From Pseudomonas sp. MM213 (GTDB lineage Bacteria; Pseudomonadota; Gammaproteobacteria; Pseudomonadales; Pseudomonadaceae): a stretch of DNA of 64,000 nt. Where the stretch lies: the NCBI RefSeq assembly GCF_020423045.1, contig NZ_CP081943.1, positions 4,960,001 through 5,024,000 of the forward strand, written 5' to 3'. Numbering within the stretch: the stretch's first letter is position 1; every line of letters begins with the position of its first letter. Shown here one piece after another: positions 35,732-45,954 of this stretch. The notes under the pieces are model-generated. The model saw only the letters and a program-made list of their open reading frames with translations, was not told the origin of the DNA and made no database searches. A program made the position numbers and the translations under genes.

Positions 35732-36813
35732 GTCGATGTGGCTCCTTGTTCCAGTGGCAGAAAGATCGAGAAGGTGGTGTGGCCTGGATGGCTGTCACAT
35801 TCGATCAGGCCCTGGTGCTGGCTGATGATGTTCTGGGTAATGGCCAGGCCGAGCCCGGTACCGTCCGGGCGCCCGCTGACCATGGGAAAGAAGATGGTTT
35901 CCTGAAGTTCCGCAGGAATGCCGGGGCCGTTGTCGATGATTTCGATCTTGGTCACCAGGCGATGGCGCACGTGGCCGATGGTGAACTGGCGCATGGCACG
36001 GGTGCGCAAGCTGATGCGGCCCAGGCGCAGCTCGTTCTGGCTGCTGATGGCCTGCATTGCGTTGCGCACGATATTCAGGACGGCCTGAATCATCTGTTCG
36101 CGGTCGATCAACACGTCGGGAATGCTTGGGTCGTAATCGCGCACCAATGTGATGCAGCCCTGGCTTTCCGCCTCGACCAAGTGGCAGACGCGTTCCAGCA
36201 CTTCGTGGACGTTGCACATGGCCAGCGATGGCAGCTTGTTGGAGCCGAGCATGCGATCGACCAGGTTTCGCAGGCGGTCGGCTTCTTCAATGATGACGTT
36301 GGTGTAGTCGCGCAGGCTTTCTTCCGGCAGTTCGCGGGCGAGCAACTGGGCCGCACCGCGAATCCCGCCGAGCGGATTCTTGATCTCGTGAGCGAGGCCG
36401 CGCACCAGCATCTTGCTGGTTTCCTGCTTCGACAGCTGCGCCTCTTCCTTGGTGATCCGCAGCAAGCGGTCACGCGGGTGGACTTCCAGCAGCAGCATGG
36501 TGGCGCCGTTGGCCAGGATCGGTGTGACCGCGTAATCGACGGTCAGCGTCTGGCCGGTCAGTGCGGTGAGCATCGCTTCACGTTTGGTGAACGGATGCGC
36601 CTGCTCGACTGCCTGGCGCAGGGAATTCAGGGCTTCGGTGGATTCGGTGAACAACTCACTGATGAACTGCCCATGGCTGCGCTGGCCACTGATGGCCAGC
36701 AGCATCTCCGCCGCCGGGTTCATGTACTCGAGGCGCAGTTCGGCGTCGAGCAGGATGGTGGCGGTGGTCAGGTTGTCGAGCAGCAATCGATGCAGTGCGT
36801 CGCTAATGGTCAT
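35728..36813 (-). CDS. ntrB: Nitrogen-sensing histidine kinase NtrB
   Basis: 361 residues: PAS domain (about 10-115), dimerisation/phospho-acceptor helix with His142 (LAHEIKNPLGG) and an ATPase domain with IDNGPGIP (G1) and SGRPDGTGLGL (G2). Phosphorylates NtrC and reverses this with PII (GlnK) according to glutamine status. Cytoplasmic, no membrane helix. First gene of the ntrBC operon, behind a sigma-54-type promoter at 36871-36885. Confidence 0.98.
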   Translation of the reverse strand: MTISDALHRLLLDNLTTATILLDAELRLEYMNPAAEMLLAISGQRSHGQFISELFTESTEALNSLRQAVEQAHPFTKREAMLTALTGQTLTVDYAVTPILANGATMLLLEVHPRDRLLRITKEEAQLSKQETSKMLVRGLAHEIKNPLGGIRGAAQLLARELPEESLRDYTNVIIEEADRLRNLVDRMLGSNKLPSLAMCNVHEVLERVCHLVEAESQGCITLVRDYDPSIPDVLIDREQMIQAVLNIVRNAMQAISSQNELRLGRISLRTRAMRQFTIGHVRHRLVTKIEIIDNGPGIPAELQETIFFPMVSGRPDGTGLGLAITQNIISQHQGLIECDSHPGHTTFSIFLPLEQGATST

Positions 36814-36870
36814 CAGGACCTCTTTTGGAGCAGGGCATGCGCGTGGATAACGCGCCGATATCAGGAAAAT

Positions 36871-36885
36871 GCAAAAACCAAACCA
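36871..36885 (-). promoter_or_regulatory. Candidate sigma-54 promoter of ntrBC
   Basis: On the complement, TGGTTTGGTTTTTGC: GG and GC are 12 bases apart and the TTTGCA -12 part is strong, but the CACG of the -24 region is absent. Start would be near 36860, about 47 bases ahead of the ntrB ATG. Confidence 0.5.
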
Positions 36886-37012
36886 AGGCTCCGAAAAGAA
36901 GCGTTAAAGGCCTGAAACGGGCGTTTGACGCTCGTTTGCGTGGCGTTCTGCCAGCTTTTGCGGGTACTTTCGAACCAAAATGGGTTGATATTTGGGTACG
37001 GTGCAACCTATC

Positions 37013-37027
37013 GCACCAATATAGTGC
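37013..37027 (-). promoter_or_regulatory. Candidate NtrC binding site upstream of ntrB
   Basis: GCACCAATATAGTGC matches the NtrC dyad GCACCAAAATGGTGC in 13 of 15 bases. It lies about 130 bases upstream of the sigma-54-like promoter at 36871-36885. Confidence 0.55.
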
Positions 37028-37043
37028 GCAAAGCTGAACGAGG

Positions 37044-37664
37044 TTAGAAGAAACGCAGGAAGGGATTTTTGGGCTCGATGGGTTTGTCCTTAAGCGGACA
37101 CTCCGGTCGTTGGCCGTAGTCGGTCAGTATGCAGGGTTTGACCTGGCGTTTTTGTGCCAGGGAAATGCGCAGCATATGGAAGGGTTGATTGGCGGTGCGC
37201 TCGGCGATGCGGCCGTGTTCGTCGAGGATTTCCACGGACAGGTTGTGGCTGCCGCGATCGATGTTGCTCAAAGCGAACACCGGGCTCGGCCCCGGTTCAG
37301 CGGTGGGCTGCCCGTCCAGCAACAAGCGGTAGCGATGGCCTCGTTGCAGGCCGGGCTCGCTGGTGATGCTGACGATCAGCTCGCCGGTGCTGCTGCGGAT
37401 TGTGGCGTCGGGCTCGGGCACCAGCACCCGGAGCATGTCATAGCGGAACATCGGCCTGGCTTCGGTTTTTTTCTCTGCAATCACCGGCGCTGCGCCGGTC
37501 GGGTTGGCGGACATGCGGTTGCTCGTCGCCAGCGGCACACGTTTGGCGTTGCCGGAGCCAGGCTGGTCGGTGAAGACCCGATTGCCCTGTGCGTCGATGT
37601 AAGTGAAGACTTCGGCCGATGCGGACAGCGCGATCAGGCAGGCGGCCAGCAGCCATAACCTCAC
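37044..37664 (-). CDS. DUF4124-domain periplasmic protein, downstream copy
   Basis: 206 residues with signal peptide (1-17) and an N-terminal DUF4124 domain (VFTYIDAQGNRVFTDQPG). The middle forms a beta-sandwich-like region (VSITSEPGLQRGHRYRLLLDGQPT) also present in the upstream copy. Ends in a Cys-containing tail (KPCILTDYGQRPEC). Overlaps the upstream gene by 4 bases. Function unknown; lies just upstream of ntrBC and ends beside the NtrC-like box. Confidence 0.83.
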   Translation of the reverse strand: MRLWLLAACLIALSASAEVFTYIDAQGNRVFTDQPGSGNAKRVPLATSNRMSANPTGAAPVIAEKKTEARPMFRYDMLRVLVPEPDATIRSSTGELIVSITSEPGLQRGHRYRLLLDGQPTAEPGPSPVFALSNIDRGSHNLSVEILDEHGRIAERTANQPFHMLRISLAQKRQVKPCILTDYGQRPECPLKDKPIEPKNPFLRFF

Positions 37665-38170
37665 GGCTTGTGCACCCGTTGAACCGTGAAGGTCACGGTC
37701 GGACTCTGCTGCACGATGTCTTCCCCGTCGATCACCTGCACCGCGAGGCTGTGAGTGCCGCGATCAATGTTGACCAGTTGCAGGATCGGCACGTTGCTCG
37801 GCTGGCCGTAAGGCTGGTCGTCCAGCAGCAGCCTGAAAAGATGCGGGCCTTGCAAGCGCGGCTTGATCAACACGTTGACGGTGAAGGTGCCGTTGTTGGC
37901 CCGCAGCGCTTCGGTGGTGGGCAGGTTGGTCAGCTCCAGCACCTCGTAGGCGCTGCGAGGTTGTTCGCGGCTGGTGGCTTCGGCGGGTGGGGCAGGAGGC
38001 GCCTGGCGCTCGACGCTGTTGAGCGGCGGCAGTTCGACCGGCTGAGCCTTCACACCGTCGGGTGGTTGATTGCTGTAGGCAGTGTTGCCGGCGGCGTCGG
38101 TGTACTTATAAATCTGCGCGGCGGCGGGCAGGGCGATCAACAGCAGGATGAACAGAAAACCACGACCCAT
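37661..38170 (-). CDS. DUF4124-domain periplasmic protein, upstream copy
   Basis: 169 residues with signal peptide (about 1-19) and DUF4124 (IYKYTDAAGNTAYSNQPPDG). The C-terminal part (FTVNVLIKPRLQGPHLFRLLLDD, VNIDRGTHSLAVQV) is related to that of the next gene, so they are paralogues. Start ATG at 38170 gives the signal peptide; the longer frame starts before it. Overlaps the next gene as ATGA. Confidence 0.83.
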   Translation of the reverse strand: MGRGFLFILLLIALPAAAQIYKYTDAAGNTAYSNQPPDGVKAQPVELPPLNSVERQAPPAPPAEATSREQPRSAYEVLELTNLPTTEALRANNGTFTVNVLIKPRLQGPHLFRLLLDDQPYGQPSNVPILQLVNIDRGTHSLAVQVIDGEDIVQQSPTVTFTVQRVHKP

Positions 38171-38287
38171 AAAATCGACCAGAAACGAACGCGTTGGGTT
38201 GCAGCATAGGTCAGGGCTGGTGATTGACCCAAGTTGTAAACATTTGGGCATGATTTGCCGTCATCTCCCAAGCGCAACGAATCCCCC

Positions 38288-38386
38288 TGTGGGAGCGAGA
38301 CCGGCTTGCCGGCGATGGCGGCGGATCATCCAGCATCAGTGTTGAAGGAACGAATGCTATCGCCGGCAAGCCGGTCTCGTTCCTAC
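38288..38386. repeat. REP pair (inverted)
   Basis: TGTGGGAGCGAGACCGGC... facing GCCGGTCTCGTTCCTACA, between the DUF4124 pair and the MORN-type gene. Confidence 0.88.
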
Positions 38387-38410
38387 ATTGGTTTATCGCT
38401 GGTTGCGAAA

Positions 38411-40456
38411 TCAGCGAATGAATTTTTGCATGCGTCTTTCCATTTCAGGCGTCGGCGGCGCGCAGCGTTCCGGTATTTCCTTGCCTGTTTCGTCATAACG
38501 AATCGTGCAGCCTAGAAAGCCCCGATCGAAAAAGTAGCGGCTACTGACGACACCGTTAGGGTAGAAACACAACTGTTCGCCGTACAGTTCGGCGCCGTCA
38601 TAGTTTTTAACCGACTGCTGGTTGATGGTCATCAGCGTGAAGCCTTTTTTGGCCAGCCTGCATAAGCCGCCGTCAGAGCCATAGTTGTTAACCGTGACCT
38701 GATCGTCCTCGCCGATAATCATTTCCTGCGTTTTTTTCCCCGTTTCAACGTTGTATTCGACGTAGTTTTGTCTGCGCCCGTACAGGTACTCGCTTTCGCT
38801 TTGCAGTCTCCCTTGCTTGAAAACACGAAACTTCCCACAGAGAGCGACCTTCGGCCCATTCTCGTCGAAGCTGCACGAGTTCGTTTCCAAAGCGACGGCG
38901 CCTTTGGCATCACGATCTATCCAGGTCCCGAGGAATTGACCATTCCTATACGCGCCCTCGCTCGCGAGTGTGCCGTCGTCGAGGTAGTCGCGATAAGGGC
39001 CGTCGAGTACGCCGTCGCGCCAGGTCATCTCTTTAATGAGGCGGCTGCCATCAGCGCTGAAATGCTGTGCCGGTCCGTGCGGTTTTCCATTTTCATACTG
39101 CTCACGGAAGGTGGGCTTGCCATTCGCGGCGTAGCCTTCTCGAACTCCTGCAAGCATGTTGGCCTTGTAGTGCTCCACCAGCGTCAGCGTGCCATTGGCG
39201 TCGGTATCACGCAGCTCGCCTTCCTTCTTGCCATCGATGAAGTTCACACGTTGCGTATGCCCCTCTTTGGTTCTGAGTATCCAGGGACCACTTTGCAGGC
39301 CATTTTCATAGGTGCCTTCACCCGCACCGGTCAGCCAGGGGCCTTGGCGTTTGTCGTTCTGATAGTCGCCACGCTCAGTGACCACGCCATTGCGGCGCTG
39401 TTCGCTGGCCCCCTGGAGTTGGTCATGCAGATAGGTGACGAAGCCGCTGGACTCGGGCTCATCGTCTTCGGGCGGCGCGGTCCGCCAGCGACCTTCGCGC
39501 AAGTCATTTTCGTAATTGCCGACTTGCAGTTCCTCTGGCGTCCAGATACTCCATCGGCCGTGACGTTTTCCGTCGACGTAGGGGCCGCTCGAGCGATTCT
39601 CCCAGCCTTTCTGAAAGGTCCACTCACCGGTCCGCAGATTGTTTTTGTACTGGCCGATGGAGCGCAAAAGTCCAGAGTTAAAGGTCACGGCATAGCCATC
39701 ACGCGTGGCGTCATACTGAGTCGGATCGGTTTCCCAGGCGATGCTGTAGATCTGATAGTTGTAAGCCGTCCGGTCGCCATAGTCGCGAACTGGTTTATCC
39801 GTGCCGCGCCAGTAGGTCACTGTCAGGAAGCGCCCGTCTTTCTTCTGAAAGGTTTTTTTGTAGGTACTGATGCTGTCACTGGCGGGATCATCGGGGACGG
39901 GCTTTTTCTGCTCATCGAAATAGCTTGCGAGCGTGCCTGCAGTGTGATCGATTTGGTCAAATTCGGTGACCCCGGATTCTTCATAGTTAATGCGGTAGTC
40001 AAACGGGCTCAGCTTTGCCAGCGCCTTGCGGACCATTAGCACATTAAGGTTTTTCTGATCTTTGGCAATGCGGTCGAGAGCGGGTTGCAGGCGGTCAAGT
40101 CTGACGTAGATCTGCGGGCTTTCGTAGAAGCGGTAGGCGCGAATGCCATAGCGGTTTTTAGTCTTGAACAGCACGAACATCGTGGTGTGTTCGTTGTCCA
40201 GCGCGGTATTGAATACGGCCTCGATGGAGGCGTCGCCATATGTGTCGAGCGCTTGCGGCTGGCTGTCTGGGCTCTGACAAAGGCAGTAATACCCGGTGAC
40301 GCCGGCGGTTTCCTTGATGAAGGCCAGCGTTGCCTGACTTTCCTGGAGGCTGTCGATCACTGGGTGCGCCAGCGGCTTTCCCTCATAAAAAGACGCCGAT
40401 TGCGCGGAACTCAAACACAGGCTGGCAAGCAGGCAGAGGTAACACAGCCACTTCAT
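38411..40456 (-). CDS. Large secreted YwqK/MORN-repeat protein
   Basis: 681 residues with a signal peptide (about 1-20, ending SAQSA). The body has many short repeats of YwqK/MORN type, each near Y-x-N-G-x-x-x-G-x-W: YENGKPHGPAQHF, YRNGQFLGTWIDRD, YENGLQSGPWILR, YENDLREGRWR. Such proteins bind membranes or partners; YwqK-type antitoxins are short, so this long secreted form is different. No catalytic site seen. Divergent from nothing nearby; same strand as glnA but separated by a terminator. Function unknown. Confidence 0.78.
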   Translation of the reverse strand: MKWLCYLCLLASLCLSSAQSASFYEGKPLAHPVIDSLQESQATLAFIKETAGVTGYYCLCQSPDSQPQALDTYGDASIEAVFNTALDNEHTTMFVLFKTKNRYGIRAYRFYESPQIYVRLDRLQPALDRIAKDQKNLNVLMVRKALAKLSPFDYRINYEESGVTEFDQIDHTAGTLASYFDEQKKPVPDDPASDSISTYKKTFQKKDGRFLTVTYWRGTDKPVRDYGDRTAYNYQIYSIAWETDPTQYDATRDGYAVTFNSGLLRSIGQYKNNLRTGEWTFQKGWENRSSGPYVDGKRHGRWSIWTPEELQVGNYENDLREGRWRTAPPEDDEPESSGFVTYLHDQLQGASEQRRNGVVTERGDYQNDKRQGPWLTGAGEGTYENGLQSGPWILRTKEGHTQRVNFIDGKKEGELRDTDANGTLTLVEHYKANMLAGVREGYAANGKPTFREQYENGKPHGPAQHFSADGSRLIKEMTWRDGVLDGPYRDYLDDGTLASEGAYRNGQFLGTWIDRDAKGAVALETNSCSFDENGPKVALCGKFRVFKQGRLQSESEYLYGRRQNYVEYNVETGKKTQEMIIGEDDQVTVNNYGSDGGLCRLAKKGFTLMTINQQSVKNYDGAELYGEQLCFYPNGVVSSRYFFDRGFLGCTIRYDETGKEIPERCAPPTPEMERRMQKFIR

Positions 40457-40540
40457 ACGAATCCCTTCGTCAAGGCGCCGGGCGGGCGCGAGAGCGGCGG
40501 ATTATCCATGGATGTGTGTTCAGGGGAAACGAGCATCCAC

Positions 40541-40572
40541 AAAAAAGGCCTCCCGAAGGAGGCCTCTTTTTT
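40541..40572 (-). terminator. Intrinsic terminator of glnA
   Basis: Stem GGCCTCC/GGAGGCC around CGAA, with an A tract before and TCTTTTTT after on the plus strand; 29 bases past the glnA stop. Works in either direction. Confidence 0.9.
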
Positions 40573-40601
40573 GTCACGCCGCTTGCGCAGGCGCTACCGG
40601 A

Positions 40602-42008
40602 TCAGCAGCTGTAGTACAGCTCGTATTCCAGTGGGTGTACGAAGGTACGTACCTTGATTTCTTCTTCGCTTTTCAGAGCGATGTAAGCGTCGATGAAGTC
40701 ATCGGAGAACACGCCGCCTTTGGTCAGGAACGCACGACCTTTGTCCAGCTCTTCCAGGGCTTCTTTCAGGCTGCCGCAAACTTGTGGGATCTCTTTCGCC
40801 TCTTCAGGCGGCAGGTCGTACAGGTTTTTGTCAGCTGCATCGCCAGGGTGGATCTTGTTCTGGATACCGTCCAGGCCAGCCATCATCAGTGCTGCGAAGC
40901 ACAGGTACGGGTTGGCAGCTGGATCCGGGAAGCGCGCTTCAATACGGCGGCCTTTCGGGCTCGACACGTAAGGAATACGGATCGAAGCGGAGCGGTTACG
41001 GGCCGAGTAGGCCAGCATCACTGGAGCTTCGAAGCCTGGAACCAGACGCTTGTAGGAGTTGGTCGCCGGGTTGGTGAAGCCGTTCAGGGCCTTACCGTGT
41101 TTGATGATGCCGCCGATGAAGTACAGAGCGGTATCGGACAGACCGGCATAGCCTTCACCTGCGAAGGTGTTCTTGCCGTCTTTCCAGATGGACATGTGCA
41201 CGTGCATGCCCGAGCCGTTGTCGCCGTACAGAGGCTTAGGCATGAAGGTAGCGGTGCGGCCGTAGGCATCGGCCACGTTGTGCACGACGTACTTCAGGGT
41301 TTGGGTTTCGTCGGCTTTCTTCACCAGGGTGTTGAACTTGACGCCGATTTCGTTCTGGCCGGCAGTTGCCACTTCGTGGTGGTGAACTTCGACGGTCAGG
41401 CCCATTTCTTCCAGTGCGTTGCACATGGAGGTACGGATTTCGTGGTCGTGGTCGAACGGTGGAACCGGGAAGTAGCCGCCTTTGACGCCTGGACGGTGGC
41501 CTTTGTTGCCGCCTTCCACGTCCTGGTCGGACATCCACGAGCCTTGTTCAGAGTAGATCTTGAACATGGAACCGGAGATGTCGGACTTGAACTTCACTTG
41601 GTCGAAGATGAAGAACTCTGGCTCCGGACCGGCATACACAGTGTCGCCGATGGCGGTGGATTTGAGGTATTCCTCTGCGCGCTTGGCGATCGCACGTGGG
41701 TCGCGATCGTAGCCTTGCATGCTCGAAGGTTCGATGATGTCGCAGACCAGGATCAGGGTCGGCTCTTCGGTGAACGGGTCCAGTACGGCAGTGCTGTCGT
41801 CCGGCAGCAGGATCATGTCGGAGGCTTCGATGCCTTTCCAGCCAGCGATGGAGGAACCGTCGAACATCTTGCCGACTTCGAAGAAGTCTTCATCCAGCGC
41901 GTCGCGAGCCGGCATGGTCACGTGGTGCTGGGTGCCTTTGGTGTCCGTGAAGCGCAGATCAATCCACTTGACGTCATGATCTTTGATGAGTTGAACCGAC
42001 TTCGACAT
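40602..42008 (-). CDS. glnA: Glutamine synthetase (type I)
   Basis: 468 residues, the usual GSI-beta length. Makes glutamine from glutamate and ammonia. The N-terminal beta-grasp domain and the catalytic signature with metal-binding Glu residues ([10 protein letters not shown]) are present. The adenylylation Tyr is seen in [12 protein letters not shown], so activity is controlled by GlnE. Start at 42008 gives the standard [11 protein letters not shown] sigma-54 promoter at 42108-42122 supports NtrC control. Confidence 0.98.
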   Translation of the reverse strand: MSKSVQLIKDHDVKWIDLRFTDTKGTQHHVTMPARDALDEDFFEVGKMFDGSSIAGWKGIEASDMILLPDDSTAVLDPFTEEPTLILVCDIIEPSSMQGYDRDPRAIAKRAEEYLKSTAIGDTVYAGPEPEFFIFDQVKFKSDISGSMFKIYSEQGSWMSDQDVEGGNKGHRPGVKGGYFPVPPFDHDHEIRTSMCNALEEMGLTVEVHHHEVATAGQNEIGVKFNTLVKKADETQTLKYVVHNVADAYGRTATFMPKPLYGDNGSGMHVHMSIWKDGKNTFAGEGYAGLSDTALYFIGGIIKHGKALNGFTNPATNSYKRLVPGFEAPVMLAYSARNRSASIRIPYVSSPKGRRIEARFPDPAANPYLCFAALMMAGLDGIQNKIHPGDAADKNLYDLPPEEAKEIPQVCGSLKEALEELDKGRAFLTKGGVFSDDFIDAYIALKSEEEIKVRTFVHPLEYELYYSC

Positions 42009-42107
42009 AGTGTCCTCCGGGTGGCTTCGGGCTTAGTAGTGGATGCCCTTAGAATGTGGGTGATGCCGGCGCGAATACTCTGCCAAGGCAACCTGCCTCA
42101 CAAGGGA

Positions 42108-42122
42108 GCAAATTGCATGCCA
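42108..42122 (-). promoter_or_regulatory. Sigma-54 promoter of glnA
   Basis: On the complement, TGGCATGCAATTTGC: GG-GC spacing 12, TTGC exact, TGGCATG one base from consensus. Start near 42097, about 90 bases before the ATG. A degenerate NtrC-like site lies at 42227-42241. Confidence 0.8.
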
Positions 42123-42337
42123 GTGCCCCACCATGGGTTTTTTGCCCCAATATCACGCTTATAAAGGTGTAAAGCGCATTAATGGGGAAAATCACGCCCT
42201 ACAATGTGGCGCTAAAATCAATAAATGACCTGTTTTGGTGCGCGCAAAACCTTCTGCACATTAACTGGTTAAACCTTGAGCAATTTCCGCTATAATCCGC
42301 GCCCCCTTTTTCGGCAGGCCTCGCGCGCGCTGTTTCC
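42123..42337. other. Divergent regulatory region glnA-thiI
   Basis: No gene. It contains a likely sigma-70 promoter for thiI (TATAAT near 42291-42296, with GTTAAA about 17 bases before) and a degenerate NtrC-like dyad (GACC-N7-GTGC at 42227-42241). Confidence 0.5.
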
Positions 42338-43792
42338 ATGAAATTAATCGTAAAAGTCTTCCCAGAGATCACCATCAAGAGCCGCCCGGTACGGATGCGT
42401 TTCATCCGCCAGTTGGCCAAGAACATCCGTGCCGTGCTCCGCGATCTGGATCCGGCCGTGGTGGTGAACGGCGTGTGGGACAACCTCGAGCTGGAAACCC
42501 GCGTCAGCGATCCCAAGGCTCTGAAGGAGATGGGCGAGCGTCTGAGCTGCATGCCGGGCGTCGCGCACTTCCTGCAAATCGATGAGTACCCGCTGGGTGA
42601 TTTCGACGACATCGTTGAAAAATGCAAGCAGCACTACGGTGATGCGCTGGCCGGCAAGATTTTCTCGGTGCGTTGCAAACGCGCCGGCAAGCACCCATTC
42701 AGTTCGATAGATATTGAGAAATACGTCGGTAGCCAGTTGCGCCGCCAGTGCGGTGCCGCCGGGATCGACCTGAAAAAACCTGAAATCGAAGTCCGAATCG
42801 AAGTTCGCGACCAACGGTTGTTCGTGATCCACAGTCAGCACAACGGCATCGGCGGTTATCCGCTGGGTGCACTGGAGCAGACACTTGTGCTGATGTCCGG
42901 CGGCTTCGACTCCACTGTGGCGGCCTACCAGATCATGCGTCGCGGCCTGATGGCCCACTTCTGCTTCTTCAATCTGGGCGGAAGGGCCCACGAACTGGGC
43001 GTGATGGAAGTCGCGCACTTCATCTGGAAGAAGTACGGCAGCTCCCAACGCGTGTTATTTGTCAGTGTGCCGTTCGAGGAAGTACTGGGAGAAATTCTCG
43101 GTAAAGTCGATAACAGTCATATGGGCGTAGTATTGAAGCGTATGATGTTGCGCGCTGCGACCCAAATTGCCGATCGACTGCAAATCGAAGCGCTGGTGAC
43201 CGGGGAGGCGATCTCCCAGGTGTCGAGCCAGACATTGCCGAATCTGAACGTGATCGACTGCGTGACCGAGAAGCTGGTGCTGCGCCCGCTGATCGCCAGT
43301 CACAAGCAGGACATCATCGATCTGGCCAACGAAATCGGTACCGCCGATTTCGCCCGGCACATGCCGGAGTATTGCGGGGTCATTTCAGTCAACCCGAAGA
43401 CGGCTGCCAAGCGCCACCGGGTGGAGCATGAAGAGAAAGAATTCGACATGGCAGTCCTTGAGCGTGCGCTCGAGAACGCCAAACTGGTGCCGATCGATCG
43501 CGTGATCGACGAATTGGGCCAGGATTTGCAAATCGAAGAAGTCAGCGAAGCACTGGCGGGCCAGATCATCATCGACATCCGTCACCCGGATGCCGCTGAA
43601 GACGAGCCGCTGGAACTCGGTGGCATTGAGGTACAGACGATGCCGTTTTATGCATTGAACGCTCGTTTCAAGGAACTGGACCCTACTCGCCAGTACCTGC
43701 TGTATTGCGACAAAGGCGTGATGAGTCGCCTGCATGCCCACCATTTGCTCAGTGAGGGGCATGCCAATGTGCGCGTTTATCGACCGAGCTAA
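42338..43792 (+). CDS. thiI: tRNA 4-thiouridine synthetase ThiI
   Basis: 484 residues: N-terminal ferredoxin-like and THUMP domains (about 1-165), PP-loop ATPase (SGGFDST) and C-terminal rhodanese domain with the persulfide-forming Cys in [10 protein letters not shown]. Makes s4U in tRNA and supplies sulfur for thiamine. Its ATG lies 42 bases past the TATAAT box; divergent from glnA. The rhodanese domain indicates the long, enterobacterial-type ThiI. Confidence 0.97.
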   Translation: MKLIVKVFPEITIKSRPVRMRFIRQLAKNIRAVLRDLDPAVVVNGVWDNLELETRVSDPKALKEMGERLSCMPGVAHFLQIDEYPLGDFDDIVEKCKQHYGDALAGKIFSVRCKRAGKHPFSSIDIEKYVGSQLRRQCGAAGIDLKKPEIEVRIEVRDQRLFVIHSQHNGIGGYPLGALEQTLVLMSGGFDSTVAAYQIMRRGLMAHFCFFNLGGRAHELGVMEVAHFIWKKYGSSQRVLFVSVPFEEVLGEILGKVDNSHMGVVLKRMMLRAATQIADRLQIEALVTGEAISQVSSQTLPNLNVIDCVTEKLVLRPLIASHKQDIIDLANEIGTADFARHMPEYCGVISVNPKTAAKRHRVEHEEKEFDMAVLERALENAKLVPIDRVIDELGQDLQIEEVSEALAGQIIIDIRHPDAAEDEPLELGGIEVQTMPFYALNARFKELDPTRQYLLYCDKGVMSRLHAHHLLSEGHANVRVYRPS

Positions 43793-43931
43793 GAGCCCGG
43801 GGCTGTTTGCCTGTGGCCTGCGTCATCGGCCCCCCGACTCTGCCGTCAAGCTGTAACGGCAAGGCCTGACTCTACTGTTAATCGCTGCCAAGACTTGTCA
43901 GCACACCGAATCCTCTGATCGAGATACACAA

Positions 43932-45752
43932 GTGATCGAAAATCTACGCAACATCGCCATCATTGCTCACGTTGACCATGGTAAAACCACCCTGGTAGAC
44001 AAACTCCTGCGTCAATCCGGCACTCTGGAGCGCAACGAGCTCAACGACGAGCGCGTGATGGACTCCAACGACCAGGAAAAAGAGCGCGGTATTACCATTC
44101 TGGCGAAAAACACCGCCATCAACTGGAACGGCTACCACATCAACATCGTGGACACCCCGGGCCACGCCGACTTCGGCGGCGAAGTTGAACGCGTAATGTC
44201 GATGGTTGACTCCGTTCTGCTGCTGGTTGACGCTCAAGACGGCCCTATGCCGCAAACCCGTTTCGTGACCAAGAAGGCTTTCGAAGCCGGCCTGCGTCCG
44301 ATCGTGTGCATCAACAAGGTTGACCGTCCAGGCGCGCGTCCGGACTGGGTTCTGGACCAGATCTTCGACCTGTTCGACAACCTGGGTGCCACCGAAGAAC
44401 AGCTGGACTTCAAAGTCGTCTACGCCTCGGCCCTGAACGGCATTGCCGGTCTGGACCATACCGACATGGCTGAAGACATGACCCCGCTGTACCAGTCGAT
44501 CGTCGACAACGTACCTGCGCCGAAAGTTGACCGTGAAGGCCCGTTCCAGATGCAAATCTCGGCACTGGACTACAACAGCTTCCTGGGTGTTATCGGTGTT
44601 GGCCGTATCGCTCGTGGTAGCGTCAAGCCGAACACTCCGGTTGTTGCCATCGGCGCCGACGGCAAGAAACGCAACGGCCGTATCCTGAAGCTGATGGGTC
44701 ACCACGGTCTGCACCGTATCGACGTTGAAGAAGCGTTTGCCGGTGACATCGTGTGCGTGAGCGGTATGGACTCGCTGTTCATCTCCGACACCCTGTGCCA
44801 GCCGGACAACGTCGAGGCGATGAAGCCTCTGACCGTTGACGAGCCAACCGTTTCCATGACCTTCCAGGTAAACGACTCGCCATTCTGCGGTAAAGAAGGC
44901 AAGTTCGTGACTTCCCGTAACATCAAGGAACGTCTGGACAAAGAGCTGCTGTACAACGTTGCACTGCGCGTTGAAGAAGGCGACTCGGCTGACAAGTTCA
45001 AGGTTTCCGGCCGTGGTGAGCTGCACCTCTCGGTACTGATCGAAACCATGCGTCGCGAAGGCTTCGAAATGGGCGTTGGTCGTCCTGAAGTGATCATCCG
45101 TCAGGTTGACGGCGTGAAGCAGGAACCGTTTGAAAACGTCACCATCGACACCCCTGAAGAATCCCAGGGCAAGGTCATGGAAGAGATGGGTCTGCGTAAG
45201 GGCGACCTGACCAACATGGTGCCGGATGGCAAAGGCCGTGTGCGTCTGGAATACAACATCCCTGCTCGTGGTCTGATCGGTTTCCGTAACCAGTTCCTGA
45301 CCCTGACCAACGGTGCTGGCATCCTGACCTCGATCTTCGATCGCTACGACACCATGAAGTCCGGCGACATGTCCGGTCGTCAGAACGGTGTTCTGGTATC
45401 GGTAGAAACCGGCAAGGCTCTGACCTACTCCCTGGAAACCCTGCAGGCACGTGGCAAGCTGTTCGTTGAACACGGTCAGGAAATCTACAACGGTCAGATC
45501 GTTGGTCTGAACAGCCGTGATAACGACATGGGCGTCAACCCAACCAAAGGTAAGAAGCTCGACAACATGCGTGCTTCGGGTAAAGACGAAACCATCGCTC
45601 TGGTTCCACCTGTTCGCTTCACCCTGGAACAGGCCCTGGAATTCATCCAGGACGACGAGCTGTGCGAAGTTACGCCTAAGTCGATCCGCCTGCGTAAGAA
45701 GATCCTGGACGAAGGCGAGCGTACCCGCGCTGCCAAGAAAGCCAAGAACTGA
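43932..45752 (+). CDS. typA: Ribosome-associated GTPase TypA/BipA
   Basis: 606 residues. Translational GTPase related to EF-G, used in ribosome assembly and stress response. G1 [10 protein letters not shown]2 in ERGITI, G3 DTPGHAD, G4 NKVD are present, followed by EF-G-like domains and a C-terminal CTD. Starts with GTG at 43932, as the reading frame and spacing require. Followed by a strong terminator. Confidence 0.97.
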   Translation: MIENLRNIAIIAHVDHGKTTLVDKLLRQSGTLERNELNDERVMDSNDQEKERGITILAKNTAINWNGYHINIVDTPGHADFGGEVERVMSMVDSVLLLVDAQDGPMPQTRFVTKKAFEAGLRPIVCINKVDRPGARPDWVLDQIFDLFDNLGATEEQLDFKVVYASALNGIAGLDHTDMAEDMTPLYQSIVDNVPAPKVDREGPFQMQISALDYNSFLGVIGVGRIARGSVKPNTPVVAIGADGKKRNGRILKLMGHHGLHRIDVEEAFAGDIVCVSGMDSLFISDTLCQPDNVEAMKPLTVDEPTVSMTFQVNDSPFCGKEGKFVTSRNIKERLDKELLYNVALRVEEGDSADKFKVSGRGELHLSVLIETMRREGFEMGVGRPEVIIRQVDGVKQEPFENVTIDTPEESQGKVMEEMGLRKGDLTNMVPDGKGRVRLEYNIPARGLIGFRNQFLTLTNGAGILTSIFDRYDTMKSGDMSGRQNGVLVSVETGKALTYSLETLQARGKLFVEHGQEIYNGQIVGLNSRDNDMGVNPTKGKKLDNMRASGKDETIALVPPVRFTLEQALEFIQDDELCEVTPKSIRLRKKILDEGERTRAAKKAKN

Positions 45753-45772
45753 GTTTTAGTTCAGGCTGAATG

Positions 45773-45807
45773 AAAACGCCCCCGGTCGAAAGGCCGGGGG
45801 CGTTTTT
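45773..45807 (+). terminator. Intrinsic terminator of typA
   Basis: AAAACGCCCCCGG/CCGGGGGCGTTTTT around TCGAAAGG; 21 bases past the stop. Confidence 0.95.
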
Positions 45808-45844
45808 GTTTGTCTGGGGTTTGTGTGGTGCTTTCACCGGCCCC

Positions 45845-45925
45845 TTCGCGGGCAAGTCGGATCGCCGCATCGCTCGCTCCTACAGGTTATGCGCTGCCCT
45901 TGTAGGAGCGAGGCTTGCCCGCGAA
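45845..45925. repeat. REP pair (inverted)
   Basis: TTCGCGGGCAAGTCGG... facing GGCTTGCCCGCGAA, between typA and the YkgJ gene. Confidence 0.88.
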
Positions 45926-45954
45926 GGCGCCCGTTCAGGCGCCCATATTCCGGA

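Noticed and set aside
42227..42241. NtrC box for glnA
   Set aside because: Only about 8 of 15 bases fit the dyad, so not listed as its own feature though glnA is expected to be NtrC-controlled.
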